Assembly: GCA_905214625.1 (NCBI GenBank)
Contig: CAJMMQ010000009.1
Span: forward strand, 36,274-100,273
DNA length: 64,000 nt
Source: an uncultured bacterium
GTDB taxonomy: Bacteria > Bacteroidota > Bacteroidia > Bacteroidales > Bacteroidaceae
Direction: 5' to 3'
Shown here: piece by piece, positions 26,629-36,593 of the stretch
Layout of the letters: each line of letters begins with the position of its first letter
Position numbering within the stretch: position 1 is the stretch's first letter
Position numbers and translations under genes: made by a program
The notes under the pieces: model-generated
Database searches by the model: none
What the model was told of the DNA's origin: nothing
Seen by the model: only the letters and a program-made list of their open reading frames with translations

Positions 26629-27456
26629 TTATAGTTTGTACACCTCGTCCTGCACATACTGCGCCCACTGCGCCGGCGTTCTGGACTTGTCGAAGGTCTG
26701 CCAAGGTATAGGCTTCCCTATGGCTATGCGGAACGACTTGTGTACGTTCTTGTACATCTCGTCAACCAGAAACAACATCGCTATGTTGAACTTTATGCCG
26801 AGAGCCTTGCATACGTTGGCCAAGGTGTAGAAGAAATCGGAGTTGCGGCCTCCGAAATGGATGGGCACCACGTCGCGGTGGGTCTCCACGCTCTTTGTTA
26901 TGAATGTCTTTTTCCAGGGCAAGTCGCGTATTTCTCCGTTAATCCTGCGCGAGCAAAGACCGGCGGGGAACATCAGCATGTGGTTGTCGCTCCTGAAACC
27001 GGCCTCAACCATGGCGGGGAAATTGCGGCTCTGCGAGCCCGTCTTGTTTATCGGGATGCACAGCGGAGCCAGACCGGGAAGGTTCATAAGCAGGTCGTTT
27101 ACCAAATAGCGGAAACGTCCGTCGTAATGGCGGCCGATAACGGCACCAAGGGCAACACCGTCTTCTCCGCCGAGGGGGTGGTTGCTCACAAAGGTGTAAA
27201 GCTTTCCGTCATCTTTATCGGGCAGGTTCTCCTTGCCCACAATGTCGAGCGTCATGTCAAGATAACTCATGCAGTCCTCAAGCCATTCTACTCCGGTTAG
27301 ATGCCTGCTGTCCCAAAGATATTTGTTGACTTCGTCCTGATGTACGATATGCTTGAGCCATTTTACCAAAGGTGAGGGCACAAACTTCGCCTTGCTGCCC
27401 ATTCTACTCTTAAGAATATCGCCGATGTCAATCGTCTTCTCTGTTATACTATTCAT
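26629..27456 (-). CDS. glsA: PlsC-like O-acyltransferase GlsA
   Basis: The 275-residue acyltransferase has the catalytic region FVSNHPLGGEDGVALG (about 89-104), where the His/acid pair replaces the NHx4D motif of PlsC, and a FPAGLCSRR block (about 159-167) typical of this subgroup. It would acylate the 3-hydroxyl of N-acyl glycine made by GlsB. It is first in the glsA-glsB pair. A -7-like TATTTTTG lies at 27478-27485. An acyl-glycerol-phosphate acyltransferase is the alternative, but pairing with an OlsB-like gene argues for lipid-amino-acid synthesis. Confidence 0.78.
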   Translation of the reverse strand: MNSITEKTIDIGDILKSRMGSKAKFVPSPLVKWLKHIVHQDEVNKYLWDSRHLTGVEWLEDCMSYLDMTLDIVGKENLPDKDDGKLYTFVSNHPLGGEDGVALGAVIGRHYDGRFRYLVNDLLMNLPGLAPLCIPINKTGSQSRNFPAMVEAGFRSDNHMLMFPAGLCSRRINGEIRDLPWKKTFITKSVETHRDVVPIHFGGRNSDFFYTLANVCKALGIKFNIAMLFLVDEMYKNVHKSFRIAIGKPIPWQTFDKSRTPAQWAQYVQDEVYKL

Positions 27457-27760
27457 GCTTTCGATACTAACTCAATGCAAAAATAATTCAAGTTTTTCAA
27501 AAACATACTTATTTTATGGAAAAATATTGGTTTTTTCTCACTTTTGTAACAAAAAACGCATATTATTTAAACAAAATCAAAACTGCAAGCAAAAAAAACG
27601 TAACATATATGACACAAAAGCCCATCATGCCCCACCCCAAAACCGGTGCCTGAACACAATTACATGATACCGGCAAAATTAGCTAAGGCGTGCAGAAGCC
27701 GGCTGGCATTCTCGGACGCACATCTCATCAACATAATAATAAAGCAGCATGCACGTCCTG

Positions 27761-28160
27761 TTTTGTAAAGAAAAACGACAGAGACACGAACGTTTGACGC
27801 TCTCAGAATGGCCATGCTCTGCACTGACACGTGATTTGGCGCAGAAAACAGCGAAAATCACACTTTTATGATAATACACTGATACACAGAAACTTACATC
27901 ATTTTAAAGAGAAGAGACGGAGAATTAAAAAATATTACTCTGCCATTTATGGTGCAAAAGTGGGCCGTTTACGACTCAAAAACAGTGCATCTACAACATA
28001 AAAGCGCTGCTTTTAGATACAAAAATCAGACTTTTCAGGCTGTTTAAACTGTTTAATCTTAAACAAACGTTAATTAGATTATACTTCTAATGCCATTGAT
28101 TTAACATTCGTTATATTTCGATTTTCCAGATTGAAAAAATATTTTGTCCTAAGTTTTTAC
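27761..28160 (-). repeat. 400-bp intergenic element, copy A (inverted and diverged)
   Basis: Read on the minus strand this block aligns end to end with copies B (38800-39199) and C (48672-49071) and has the same 400-bp length, but with many substitutions. Shared anchors include AAACGGCCCACTTTTGCACC and ACGTTCGTGTCTC-like ends. It lies in the 963-bp gap between glsA and the 3' end of ftsW. The array of ~22-bp mini-palindromes is at 27942-28042. A 66-codon frame at 27679-27879 overlaps one end and is not called. Confidence 0.75.
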
Positions 28161-28179
28161 CACAAAGTAATGTTTTTAA

Positions 28180-28295
28180 GTGAAGAGGGAAGAACGAAGA
28201 GTGAAGAATTCATGTGCAGAGCGGTTGATAAGAATCCACAAGGCTAATGACTTTAACTCCTTTAACTACTCTAACTCCTTTAACTACCAAAGAGA
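28180..28295. repeat. Interspersed short repeats (GAAGAGTGAAGAATTC and TTTAACTCC)
   Basis: A GAAGAGGGAAGAACGAAGAGTGAAGAATTC-like block (28183-28212) repeats the motif seen at 3367-3489. From 28250 to 28290 there are two near-tandem 18-bp copies of TTTAACTCCTTTAACTAC. The complementary motif occurs at 5700-5728. No coding signal. Confidence 0.55.
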
Positions 28296-28322
28296 AAAGC
28301 ATTTGCCTTAACTCCAAAATAA

Positions 28323-28374
28323 AAGAGTGAAAAACGAAATACTACATTAAAAGACTCTTTCGTTTTTCACTCTT
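28323..28374 (-). terminator. Hairpin downstream of ftsW
   Basis: A perfect 17-bp stem (28323-28339 with 28358-28374; AAGAGTGAAAAACGAAA) begins 46 bp after the ftsW stop and is followed on the minus strand by TTTATTTTGG. It would end the mraZ-ftsW transcript, consistent with murG having its own promoter. Confidence 0.7.
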
Positions 28375-28419
28375 AATCCAAATGCGATTTAGGTTTAAGC
28401 TAAGCGCCTATTTTTTTGT

Positions 28420-29763
28420 TCATCCTATTTTTGCGAGTGGCACGGTGGATGCCGATGCCGTCGGATTGACATTTTTATTTGCAGAATTAGTCTTTATCCT
28501 GCTGCCTGCCGTTTCGTCAACGTCTGCCTCCTCGTCTTTCTTCTTGGCCGAATAGCTTACACTGAGAATTATTCCGATGTAGACACAGTTCACTATGGTA
28601 GATGTTCCGCCCTTGCTTATCAGCGGCAACGGCTGGCCGGTTACGGGAACGAGACCCACGGCCACGGCCATGTTAAACATTGCCTGAATTACAAGCAGCA
28701 GGGCGAAGCCCATGATGAGCAGCGCAGGAAACGTGTTGACACAGCGGTTGGCTATGGTTGCTGTGCGGAAGAGCAGGATGATGTACAGCAGACATACAAA
28801 GGCAGCGCCGGCTATACCCATTTCCTCTATGATAATGGCATAGATAAAGTCGGAGAATGCCTGCGACAGGAAGTCGCGCTCTACGGAGTTGCCCGGGCCT
28901 TTTCCCACTACGTTTGACGAGGCAATGGCTATGTTGGCATGGGCTGTCTGCGCGTCCTTGTCGAGGTCAACTTCCTCGGGTGTTATTTCCTTATTGTCGA
29001 GAAACTTGTCGATACGTGCCTTCCATGTGTCAAAACGGTGGAACACCTTTTCAACAACCGTCTCGTCTTTCTTCTCCACCTGCTCAATCATAGCCATTTT
29101 CTGCCCGTCGGCATTTTCTCTCTCCTTGTCGTGTCCGAGCATCATTACCATAGACACGACAAAGATGAGGCAAAGCATCACTATGCCAAGCAGGCGGCCA
29201 AGCTGCACCTTGGGAACCTTGCCGATGAACATGAGCAGAAACACCACCGTGCAGAGCAATACGGCAGTTGAAAGATTTTCTACCATGATTAGCGGAACTA
29301 TAAAGGCGCACACTATGCAGATGTATTTAAAGGCGCGCTTGTCGGCACCTGTAGGTGTCTGCATGGCGCTGAGAATCTGTGCCGTGGCAAGTATTATGGC
29401 GCCTTTGGCAAGCTCGGAGGGCTGAAACTGTATGCCAAGGATTGACAGCCAGCGCTGTGAACCGTTGGTGCTCTCGCCGAAACACAACACGGCTATAAGC
29501 CCGACGAACGATATTATCAGTGCCAGCGGAGTAACCATCTTGAAGTATTTGCACTTTACGTTCATGGTGGCAATCATGGCCATGACACCCACTGCAAGCA
29601 GCATGGCGTGCTTGAGCATCGGGCCAAGATAGTTGCCGCTCTTGAACGAGAGGTTGCTCGATGCGCTGAACACTTCGATGATACTGATAATGCAGAGGAA
29701 GAAGAACACGGTCCATATCACTCTGTCACCTTTAAATTTGCCTGTGGCGGCTTTTTCTTCCAT
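28420..29763 (-). CDS. ftsW: Lipid II polymerase FtsW
   Basis: The 447-residue SEDS-family glycosyltransferase of the divisome has about ten membrane spans. Motifs: RWLSILGIQFQPSELAKGAI in the first half, and the C-terminal GLVPVTGQPLPLISKGGTS, the SEDS hallmark. A large periplasmic loop lies around 205-285. A polar tail follows about residue 405 (rich in D, E, S, N), longer than usual. It is last in the mraZ-side half of the dcw cluster, 107 bp after murD, where murG would normally follow. Confidence 0.95.
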   Translation of the reverse strand: MEEKAATGKFKGDRVIWTVFFFLCIISIIEVFSASSNLSFKSGNYLGPMLKHAMLLAVGVMAMIATMNVKCKYFKMVTPLALIISFVGLIAVLCFGESTNGSQRWLSILGIQFQPSELAKGAIILATAQILSAMQTPTGADKRAFKYICIVCAFIVPLIMVENLSTAVLLCTVVFLLMFIGKVPKVQLGRLLGIVMLCLIFVVSMVMMLGHDKERENADGQKMAMIEQVEKKDETVVEKVFHRFDTWKARIDKFLDNKEITPEEVDLDKDAQTAHANIAIASSNVVGKGPGNSVERDFLSQAFSDFIYAIIIEEMGIAGAAFVCLLYIILLFRTATIANRCVNTFPALLIMGFALLLVIQAMFNMAVAVGLVPVTGQPLPLISKGGTSTIVNCVYIGIILSVSYSAKKKDEEADVDETAGSRIKTNSANKNVNPTASASTVPLAKIG

Positions 29764-29870
29764 TTTTATCTGTTGATATTATTATTGCTGTTGTTAACAT
29801 ATCCGGTTTTGCCGGCACACATATTTTTTGATAAGACGTCAGCGGCATTGCCATGCCGCCATGACGGACA

Positions 29871-31202
29871 TCAGAGTGCCCTTACGAGCGTCTTGAACTG
29901 TTCGCCGCGGTCTTCCATATTCTTAAACAGATCGAAGCTGGCGCAGCATGGACTCAACAACACTGTCTGCCCGGGCTTTGCCATCTCATAGCATGCGTTT
30001 ACACAGTCGCGCATCGAGTGAGTGTCGCGCACGGGTATGCCCATGCCGTCGAAGAAGTTGTGCAGCTTTGTGTTGTCGGCTCCGAGATAAACCAGTCCGG
30101 CGCACTTCTCCTTCACAAGGTCTTTTATTGCGTTATAGTCGTTGCCCTTGTCTTTTCCGCCGAGAATCAGTATTACGGGAGTCTTCATGCTCTCGAGCGC
30201 ATACCAGCATGCATCCACATTGGTTGCCTTGGAGTCGTTTACATAGAGCACTCCGGCCACAGTTGTAACCTTCTCCAGACGATGCTCCACGCCGGGGAAG
30301 TCGCTAAGGCTCTTGCGTATAAACTCTTTCTTTATTCCGGCCACGTTAGATGCTATACCTGCTGCCAGCGAGTTGTATATGTTGTGCTTGCCAGTAAGGC
30401 TCAGAGCCTCCTGCTCCATGTTGAACGGAGTGGGCTTCTCTATGGTGTACATGCCTTCCTCGATGTATCCGATAGAGCCTTTTTCCTTCAGTTCCGAGAA
30501 CGGATAGCGTATGGCCTTTATGTCGTATTTCTCGAGTTCGCGGCTTATTATCGGGTCGTCGTTCCAGTAAATGAACGAGTCTTCATCAGTCTGGTTCTGC
30601 AATATTCGCATCTTTGCGTCCACATAGTTCTGCATGCAGTTGTCGTAGCGGTCGAGGTGGTCGGGCGTGATGTTCAGCAGAATGGCAATGTTCGCGCGGA
30701 AGTCGTACATGTTGTCGAGCTGGAACGAGCTGAGCTCAATGACATAATATTCGTGCGGCGTCTCTGCCACCTGCAGGGCAAGGCTGTTGCCTATGTTTCC
30801 AGCCAGGCCAACGTCGTAGCCTGCGCTCTTGAATATGTGGTATATGAGCGATGTAGTGGTTGTCTTGCCGTTGCTTCCCGTTATGCAAATCATCTTCGAG
30901 TTGGTGTAACGGCCGGCAAACTCTATTTCACTGATAAGGTGTATGCCCTTTTCCAAACACTTCTTTATCATCGGGGCATCTGAAGGAATGCCCGGACTCT
31001 TGATAATCTCGTCGGCATTGAGTATGAGTTCCTCCGTGTGGTGTCCCTCTTCCCATTCAATGCCGTGACTGTTGAGCATATCCTTGTATTTGTCCTTAAT
31101 GGCCGACATGTCTGAAACAAACACGTCGAATCCTTCTTTCTTTGCCAGTACGGCTGCTCCGGCACCGCTTTCGCCGGCTCCTAATATAACGATTCTCTTC
31201 AT
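29871..31202 (-). CDS. murD: UDP-MurNAc-L-alanine--D-glutamate ligase
   Basis: This 443-residue Mur ligase adds D-Glu to UDP-MurNAc-L-Ala. ATP loop GSNGKTTT at 109-116, SSFQLD and NITPDHLDRY in the middle domain, and LVYLGADNTKL plus LLSPCCASFDLF near the end are MurD features. It is 10 bp after mraY. Length normal. Confidence 0.97.
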   Translation of the reverse strand: MKRIVILGAGESGAGAAVLAKKEGFDVFVSDMSAIKDKYKDMLNSHGIEWEEGHHTEELILNADEIIKSPGIPSDAPMIKKCLEKGIHLISEIEFAGRYTNSKMICITGSNGKTTTTSLIYHIFKSAGYDVGLAGNIGNSLALQVAETPHEYYVIELSSFQLDNMYDFRANIAILLNITPDHLDRYDNCMQNYVDAKMRILQNQTDEDSFIYWNDDPIISRELEKYDIKAIRYPFSELKEKGSIGYIEEGMYTIEKPTPFNMEQEALSLTGKHNIYNSLAAGIASNVAGIKKEFIRKSLSDFPGVEHRLEKVTTVAGVLYVNDSKATNVDACWYALESMKTPVILILGGKDKGNDYNAIKDLVKEKCAGLVYLGADNTKLHNFFDGMGIPVRDTHSMRDCVNACYEMAKPGQTVLLSPCCASFDLFKNMEDRGEQFKTLVRAL

Positions 31203-31212
31203 ACTCGTCTGT

Positions 31213-32484
31213 TTATCTTATTTTCAGTGTTATGATTGTAAGTGCCGCAAGGATAATGGTTACTATCCAGAAGCGTATGGTTATCTTCGACTCGTGCACC
31301 GCTCCTTTAGGCTTTTTGAAAAGATACTTAATCTCCGGGTCGAGCTGTTCCTGCTGTGTGCGGAAGGTGTCGTGCAGGGGGGCGCGCTTGAACATGCGCT
31401 GCTTTATGCCCTTGCGGGTGCCCATCTTGGCATACCACACCTGCATTATAACGCTAAGGCTCTCGACGAAGAATATTCCACAGAGAATAGGCAGCATCAG
31501 CTCCTTGTGAATGATGATGGCACACACGGCAATGATACCGCCGATGGTAAGCGAACCGGTGTCGCCCATGAATATCTGAGCAGGATAGGCGTTGTACCAG
31601 AGGAAACCGATAAGCGCTCCGATGAAAGCACAGAGGAACACCACAAGCTCCTGCGAGCCGGGAATGTACATGATGTTGAGATAAGCGGCATATTCAATGT
31701 GACTGCTCACATAGGCAAATATGCCCAACACCACACCTATTATGGCCGAGTTTCCGGCGCACATGCCGTCCATTCCGTCGTTGAGGTTGGCACCGTTAGA
31801 CACGGCTGTTACAACGAATATGGTCATCACCACGAACAATATCCAGCCAGCTGCCGTCTTGTACTTGCCGCAAAAGCTCATTATGTTGGAATAGTCGAGG
31901 TTATGGCCTTTGACAAACGGTATTGTAGTCTTCAGCGACTTGGTGGCTTCGGGCCTGTGTTTCACCACCACCTCCTTGCCGTCCTGCTTCTCAATGGCGA
32001 GATTCTCGTTTATCTTTGCGTCGGGACTGCTCCACAAAACCAGACCTACAATGAGGCCGATGCTTATCTGTCCGATAATCTTGAAGCGGCCCGGCAGTCC
32101 TTCCTTGTTGTGGCGGAATATCTTTATATAGTCGTCGAGTCCGCCGAGGAAACCAAGCCACACTGTGGTGATAATCATCAGGATGATGTAGATGTTGCGC
32201 ATACGGCCAAGCAGCAGCACGGGCACAAGGATGGCCACGATGATGATAATGCCGCCCATCGACGGCACGCCGATTTTCTTCACGCCAAAGGGGTCTATCT
32301 TGGCGTCGCGCTGGGTTTCGGTTATCTGTTTGCTCTTCAGATATTTTATAAACTTCTCGCCGAACCATGCTGATATTACCAGCGCAAGGATGAGAGCCAG
32401 CAGCGCGCGGAACGAGATGTAGCCCCACACATGAGCTCCTGGAATACCAAACTGCTCAAGGAAACGAAACAAATAGTATAACAT
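31213..32484 (-). CDS. mraY: Phospho-MurNAc-pentapeptide transferase MraY
   Basis: This 423-residue integral membrane enzyme forms lipid I from UDP-MurNAc-pentapeptide and undecaprenyl phosphate. Recognisable are PSMGGIIII, NLNDGMDGMCAGNSAI and FMGDTGSLTIGG, which contain the conserved catalytic aspartates, and the late basic motif. It is longer than the E. coli enzyme (360) because of an inserted polar loop around residues 140-175 (INENLAIEKQDGKE), a length increase usual in Bacteroidales. It is 18 bp after murE. Confidence 0.97.
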   Translation of the reverse strand: MLYYLFRFLEQFGIPGAHVWGYISFRALLALILALVISAWFGEKFIKYLKSKQITETQRDAKIDPFGVKKIGVPSMGGIIIIVAILVPVLLLGRMRNIYIILMIITTVWLGFLGGLDDYIKIFRHNKEGLPGRFKIIGQISIGLIVGLVLWSSPDAKINENLAIEKQDGKEVVVKHRPEATKSLKTTIPFVKGHNLDYSNIMSFCGKYKTAAGWILFVVMTIFVVTAVSNGANLNDGMDGMCAGNSAIIGVVLGIFAYVSSHIEYAAYLNIMYIPGSQELVVFLCAFIGALIGFLWYNAYPAQIFMGDTGSLTIGGIIAVCAIIIHKELMLPILCGIFFVESLSVIMQVWYAKMGTRKGIKQRMFKRAPLHDTFRTQQEQLDPEIKYLFKKPKGAVHESKITIRFWIVTIILAALTIITLKIR

Positions 32485-32502
32485 TATATTTAAGTTTGGG
32501 GG

Positions 32503-33963
32503 TTATGCTTTCTGATTGTCGAAAATGTCGTGGATAATCTCTTTGTCGTCAAAGTGATGTTTCACTCCCTTTATCTCCTGATAGTCCTCATGACCTTTGC
32601 CTGCCACGAGTATCACGTCGCCCTTCTGGGCCAGCATGCAGGCCGTGCGTATGGCCTCCTTGCGGTCTACAATACTCACCACCTTACCCATCTGCTGCGG
32701 AGTAAGGCCGGCCAGCATGTCGTTGATGATGTCCTGCGGTTCCTCAAAGCGCGGATTGTCGCTTGTTATGATAACCTTGTCGCTCTGCTTGACGGCCTCC
32801 TGTGCCATGATTGGGCGCTTGCCCTTGTCGCGGTTACCGCCGGCTCCGCACACTGTTATCACGTGGCCCTTGCCGTTTAACACCTCATGAATGGCCTTGA
32901 GCACATTCTCGAGAGCGTCGGGAGTGTGGGCATAGTCTACGATGGCGGTGTATCCCATAGGAGAATAAACAGGGTCGAGACGGCCGCTGACACTCTTCAG
33001 CGTACTCATAGCAACAAGAATATCCTCGGGTTTCTCGCCCAGCATCATTGCTGCGCCATAAACGGCAAGCAGGTTGCTCACGTTGAACTTACCGATAAAC
33101 TGTACGCCTACCTCGCGTCCGTCAACCTCGAGATACATTCCGCCGAAGTGACATTCAAGTATCTTTGCCCTGAAGTCGGCCATGCTCCTTACCGAATACG
33201 TCTTCACCTTGGCCTTGGTGTTCTGCACCATCACCATGCCGTTCCTGTCGTCGGCATTGGTTATAGCGAAGGCGGCCTTCGGCAGACCGTCGAAGAAAGC
33301 CTTCTTGGCATCGCGATAATTCTCGAATGTCTTGTGATAGTCAAGATGGTCGCGTGTAAGGTTGGTGAATATGCCACCCGTAAAGTTAAGTCCGCCGATG
33401 CGTTTCTGGGCTATGGCGTGAGAGCTGCACTCCATAAAGGCATACTGACATCCGGCATCCACCATGCGGCTGAGCAGCGCATTAAGCTCAATGGGGTCCG
33501 GTGTTGTATGGTCTGCCGGTATTTTCTCGTCTTCAATATAGTTGCATACGGTTGACAGCAGTCCGCATTTATAGCCGAGTTTACGGAACATATTATATAG
33601 CAGCGTGGCTATCGTTGTCTTGCCGTTGGTGCCCGTAACGCCCACAAGTTTGAGTTTCCTTGACGGTTCGCCATAGAATAATGTTGCCACCTTGCCTACT
33701 GTATCCTCGGTAGAGCTTACCTGAACATAGGTAACACCTTCGGCAATGTCGGCCGGCACATCCTCGCACAGTATGGCAGCCGCCCCCTGTTCAACGGCTT
33801 TACCGATGAATGTGTGGCCGTCTACCTGTGTTCCTTTCATTGCAACGAACAGATGGCCGTCGGCAACGCGGCGCGAGTCGATGTCAACGCCTTTGATTTC
33901 TATGTCTGTATTTCCGGTTATGCTTACCGTACAGATATTTTTTATAAGCTCTTTTAGTGTCAT
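32503..33963 (-). CDS. murE: UDP-MurNAc-tripeptide synthetase MurE
   Basis: From the ATG at 33963 ([10 protein letters not shown]) the protein has 486 residues. ATP loop GTNGKT is at 111-116. SDNPRFEEP in the C-terminal domain contains the DNPR motif that selects meso-diaminopimelate, so the peptidoglycan should be the DAP type. The upstream ATG at 34008 would run into the ftsI coding region and adds unconserved residues. It is 13 bp after ftsI. Confidence 0.96.
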   Translation of the reverse strand: MTLKELIKNICTVSITGNTDIEIKGVDIDSRRVADGHLFVAMKGTQVDGHTFIGKAVEQGAAAILCEDVPADIAEGVTYVQVSSTEDTVGKVATLFYGEPSRKLKLVGVTGTNGKTTIATLLYNMFRKLGYKCGLLSTVCNYIEDEKIPADHTTPDPIELNALLSRMVDAGCQYAFMECSSHAIAQKRIGGLNFTGGIFTNLTRDHLDYHKTFENYRDAKKAFFDGLPKAAFAITNADDRNGMVMVQNTKAKVKTYSVRSMADFRAKILECHFGGMYLEVDGREVGVQFIGKFNVSNLLAVYGAAMMLGEKPEDILVAMSTLKSVSGRLDPVYSPMGYTAIVDYAHTPDALENVLKAIHEVLNGKGHVITVCGAGGNRDKGKRPIMAQEAVKQSDKVIITSDNPRFEEPQDIINDMLAGLTPQQMGKVVSIVDRKEAIRTACMLAQKGDVILVAGKGHEDYQEIKGVKHHFDDKEIIHDIFDNQKA

Positions 33964-33976
33964 ATATTCTTTTGTT

Positions 33977-36133
33977 TTATATTTCGAGTTTGAGTGAGCA
34001 AACCTCACCTTTCTTTATTATATGCCCTGCCGGCAGACTTTGCTGTGTAACTTTTCCGCGTCCATTAAGTCTTACCTTAACTCCGCGGCTTTCAAGAATA
34101 TACACAGCATCGCGCGCGCCCATGCCTACTACGTCGGGCACAATCTTTGCCTCATAGTGCGGACCCTTGTTAAGAGCCACCGCCGACTGCGATTTTGTGG
34201 CGCTGCCCCATATAGGATTGCCGTTGGCATAGCTTCCGCTCCAGTTCTTGTTGGTGGTGATGCCCAGATGGCTCAGCACGTAGTCGGCAGCAATAATGTT
34301 GCCGCTCTTAACATCGGGCACAAGTATTGATAGCGAGTCGCGCGCGTCTTCAACACTAAGCTTCAGGCTCTGTGCCATGATGCCCTCGGCAATGTTGTGA
34401 AACACCAGTCCGCTCATGCCGCCGCCAGAGGCAGGAAGTCCCGACTTCTGTATGCATACGATGCAACTGTAGCGAGGATTGTCGGCCGGGAAATAACCTG
34501 CAAAGCTTAACAGATAGTTAACCTTGCCCGACTTATAGCCTCCTGCACCTTTTGATATCTGTGCCGTACCGGTTTTTCCGGCCACCTTAAACGATGTTGA
34601 GCCGGCCCGCTTGCCAAGGCCCTGACTTACCACATGCTCCAGAATTGTCTGTATCTCGCGCAGAGTCTTTTCCTTGCAGATACGCGGCTTTATAACCTCA
34701 GGCGGAAATTCGGCTATCACAACGCCATCCTTAACCACCTGCTTGACAAAGCGCGGACGCATCATCGTTCCGTTGTTTGCAATGGCATTATAGAATGTGA
34801 GGGTTGATATCGGCGGCACCTGCGTCTCATATCCTATGCTCATCCACGGCAGAGCAGTCTTGCTCCAGTTTACGTATTGCCCTCTCTTGTTCTTCTTCGG
34901 CATGCGAATTTTCGGTGCTGCGGCTCCGACAAGCGGTATCTGCAGGTCGGTGCGCAGTCCTATACGATCTATTCCCTCAACAAATTTCTCCGGATTGTCA
35001 TGATAATATTTGTCTATTATACGGCTCACGCCGATGTTTGAGCTGTATTCGAGCGTCTGCGGAAGAGACAGCACCTGATATCCGCCGCGATGCCAGTTGT
35101 GGTCGCGCATCTTTGCTCCGTACATGTCCCATATACCGTTGCCCGTGTCTACCTTATAAGTTGTGTCTACCACTCCGTCGTCGAGCGCCACCATTATTGA
35201 TGCCGTCTTGAACACCGAGCCAGGCTCGAGCAGGTCAGACACGGCACTGTTCTTTATCTCGCGGTATTCTCCGTCGGCACACTTTGTCATATTTACTATG
35301 GCCTTAACGTCGCCAGTCTTAACCTCCATCACAATAGCCACGCCTACGTTGCCGTTTATTTCCTTCAGCTCGTCTATGAGCGCGCGCTCGGCAAGGTCTT
35401 GCATGCCGACGTCTATTGTGGTAACTATGTCTGCACCGTTTATAGGCTCTTTTGTCGTGATGCTCAGATATTTGTTCATCACCTTCTTGCGGCTTATCTT
35501 GCCCATTTTGCCTCTGAGGATAGAGTCATACGAAAGTTCAAGTCCGCAGCGTGCGGTATCCTTGTCGCCGAACATGTCGCCTACGGTTCTTTGTGCCAGC
35601 GAGCCAAACGGGCGCTGCCGTGCATTGTATGTCTCGATGTGGAATCCACTCTTATATTTCGACAGGTTGAACACCGGCAGCTTCTTCACCTCCGAATACA
35701 CGTCATAGCTTACGCGACGCTTCCATATCGGCCAGTGCTGACTTTTCTTCTTTCGCCCTTCCTCAAGGTCGCGTTTAAACTGAGCCGCCGATTTCTCGGG
35801 GAATATCTCATGCAGCCCCTGACAGATGCTGTCGAGTTTCACCTGCCACAGCGAATCTTTCTCCTCGCCTCCGGCCTTAAAGTCCATAAACAGGCGGAAC
35901 TCAGGCAGCGAGCTGGCCATCAGGCGGCCGTCGCAGCTCAGGATGTTGCCTCTCACCGGCTTTACGTCAACGCTGTCTTTCTTCAGTCGCGAAGCCACCT
36001 TCAGCCAGTAGTCGCGCTCAACCGTGGCAATGCACATTGCCTTGCCCAAAATAATTATTCCTATCACAACCATTACATAGGCTATGATTTTGTATCTTGG
36101 AATTATCTTCTTTCTGTCAAACTTATTGCTCAT
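33977..36133 (-). CDS. ftsI: Division transpeptidase FtsI (PBP3) with C-terminal PASTA domain
   Basis: This 718-residue class B penicillin-binding protein cross-links septal peptidoglycan. One membrane anchor (about 14-36) is followed by a dimerisation domain starting [15 protein letters not shown] (59-73) and the transpeptidase domain with SVFK (Ser306 nucleophile), SSN (364-366) and KTG (520-522). The last ~65 residues, beginning [16 protein letters not shown], form a PASTA domain. It overlaps ftsL by 11 bp. Confidence 0.97.
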   Translation of the reverse strand: MSNKFDRKKIIPRYKIIAYVMVVIGIIILGKAMCIATVERDYWLKVASRLKKDSVDVKPVRGNILSCDGRLMASSLPEFRLFMDFKAGGEEKDSLWQVKLDSICQGLHEIFPEKSAAQFKRDLEEGRKKKSQHWPIWKRRVSYDVYSEVKKLPVFNLSKYKSGFHIETYNARQRPFGSLAQRTVGDMFGDKDTARCGLELSYDSILRGKMGKISRKKVMNKYLSITTKEPINGADIVTTIDVGMQDLAERALIDELKEINGNVGVAIVMEVKTGDVKAIVNMTKCADGEYREIKNSAVSDLLEPGSVFKTASIMVALDDGVVDTTYKVDTGNGIWDMYGAKMRDHNWHRGGYQVLSLPQTLEYSSNIGVSRIIDKYYHDNPEKFVEGIDRIGLRTDLQIPLVGAAAPKIRMPKKNKRGQYVNWSKTALPWMSIGYETQVPPISTLTFYNAIANNGTMMRPRFVKQVVKDGVVIAEFPPEVIKPRICKEKTLREIQTILEHVVSQGLGKRAGSTSFKVAGKTGTAQISKGAGGYKSGKVNYLLSFAGYFPADNPRYSCIVCIQKSGLPASGGGMSGLVFHNIAEGIMAQSLKLSVEDARDSLSILVPDVKSGNIIAADYVLSHLGITTNKNWSGSYANGNPIWGSATKSQSAVALNKGPHYEAKIVPDVVGMGARDAVYILESRGVKVRLNGRGKVTQQSLPAGHIIKKGEVCSLKLEI

Positions 36134-36593
36134 TTTCGGGTACGTTTATTATGTAAGGTGGTTGATTTGCTATATGAAGTATGCTGTCCTTGTTGTTTTT
36201 AAGCATTTCCAGCACGTTGCTCTCGCGGCACATCTCTGTAAGCTCGCTCGAACTGGCCAGAGCCTTGTATTTTGCGTCTTTAAGCTTTTCGTTAAGCTCG
36301 TTGATTTCAAGCAGGTCTTTCTGGCAACTGTATCTGTTAGACACATAAACCAGTGTGAAAGCCGCAATTAAGACTATAACCCATATCTGGTTTTTAAGCA
36401 TCTCAGTAGAGAGAAAGTCGCCTCCGAGAATCTTGCGCAGCGTAAAGTTGGCCGACTGCGGTCTCTCTTCCTCTATGGCCTGCTCTTTCATCACCTGCTT
36501 AAACAGCGAGGTCTTCTTCTCATTCTCCTTCTTGGCCGGCTCGTCGGTTCCGGTCATGTCGTTCTTTTTTTCCAGGTCTTCTTTTTCAGTCAT
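36123..36593 (-). CDS. ftsL: FtsL-like divisome membrane protein
   Basis: The 156-residue bitopic protein has a charged cytoplasmic N-terminus of about 65 residues, one membrane span (about 70-88, IWVIVLIAAFTLVYV) and a short coiled-coil periplasmic tail (LLEINELNEKLKDAKYKAL). It overlaps rsmH by 8 bp and ftsI by 11 bp, exactly where ftsL lies in dcw clusters. Sequence identity to FtsL is not visible; position and topology support the call. Confidence 0.8.
   Translation of the reverse strand: MTEKEDLEKKNDMTGTDEPAKKENEKKTSLFKQVMKEQAIEEERPQSANFTLRKILGGDFLSTEMLKNQIWVIVLIAAFTLVYVSNRYSCQKDLLEINELNEKLKDAKYKALASSSELTEMCRESNVLEMLKNNKDSILHIANQPPYIINVPENEQ

Noticed and set aside
27679..27879. 66-codon minus-strand frame overlapping copy A
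   Set aside because: Not shared with copies B or C in frame; Cys-rich random-looking composition; no promoter.
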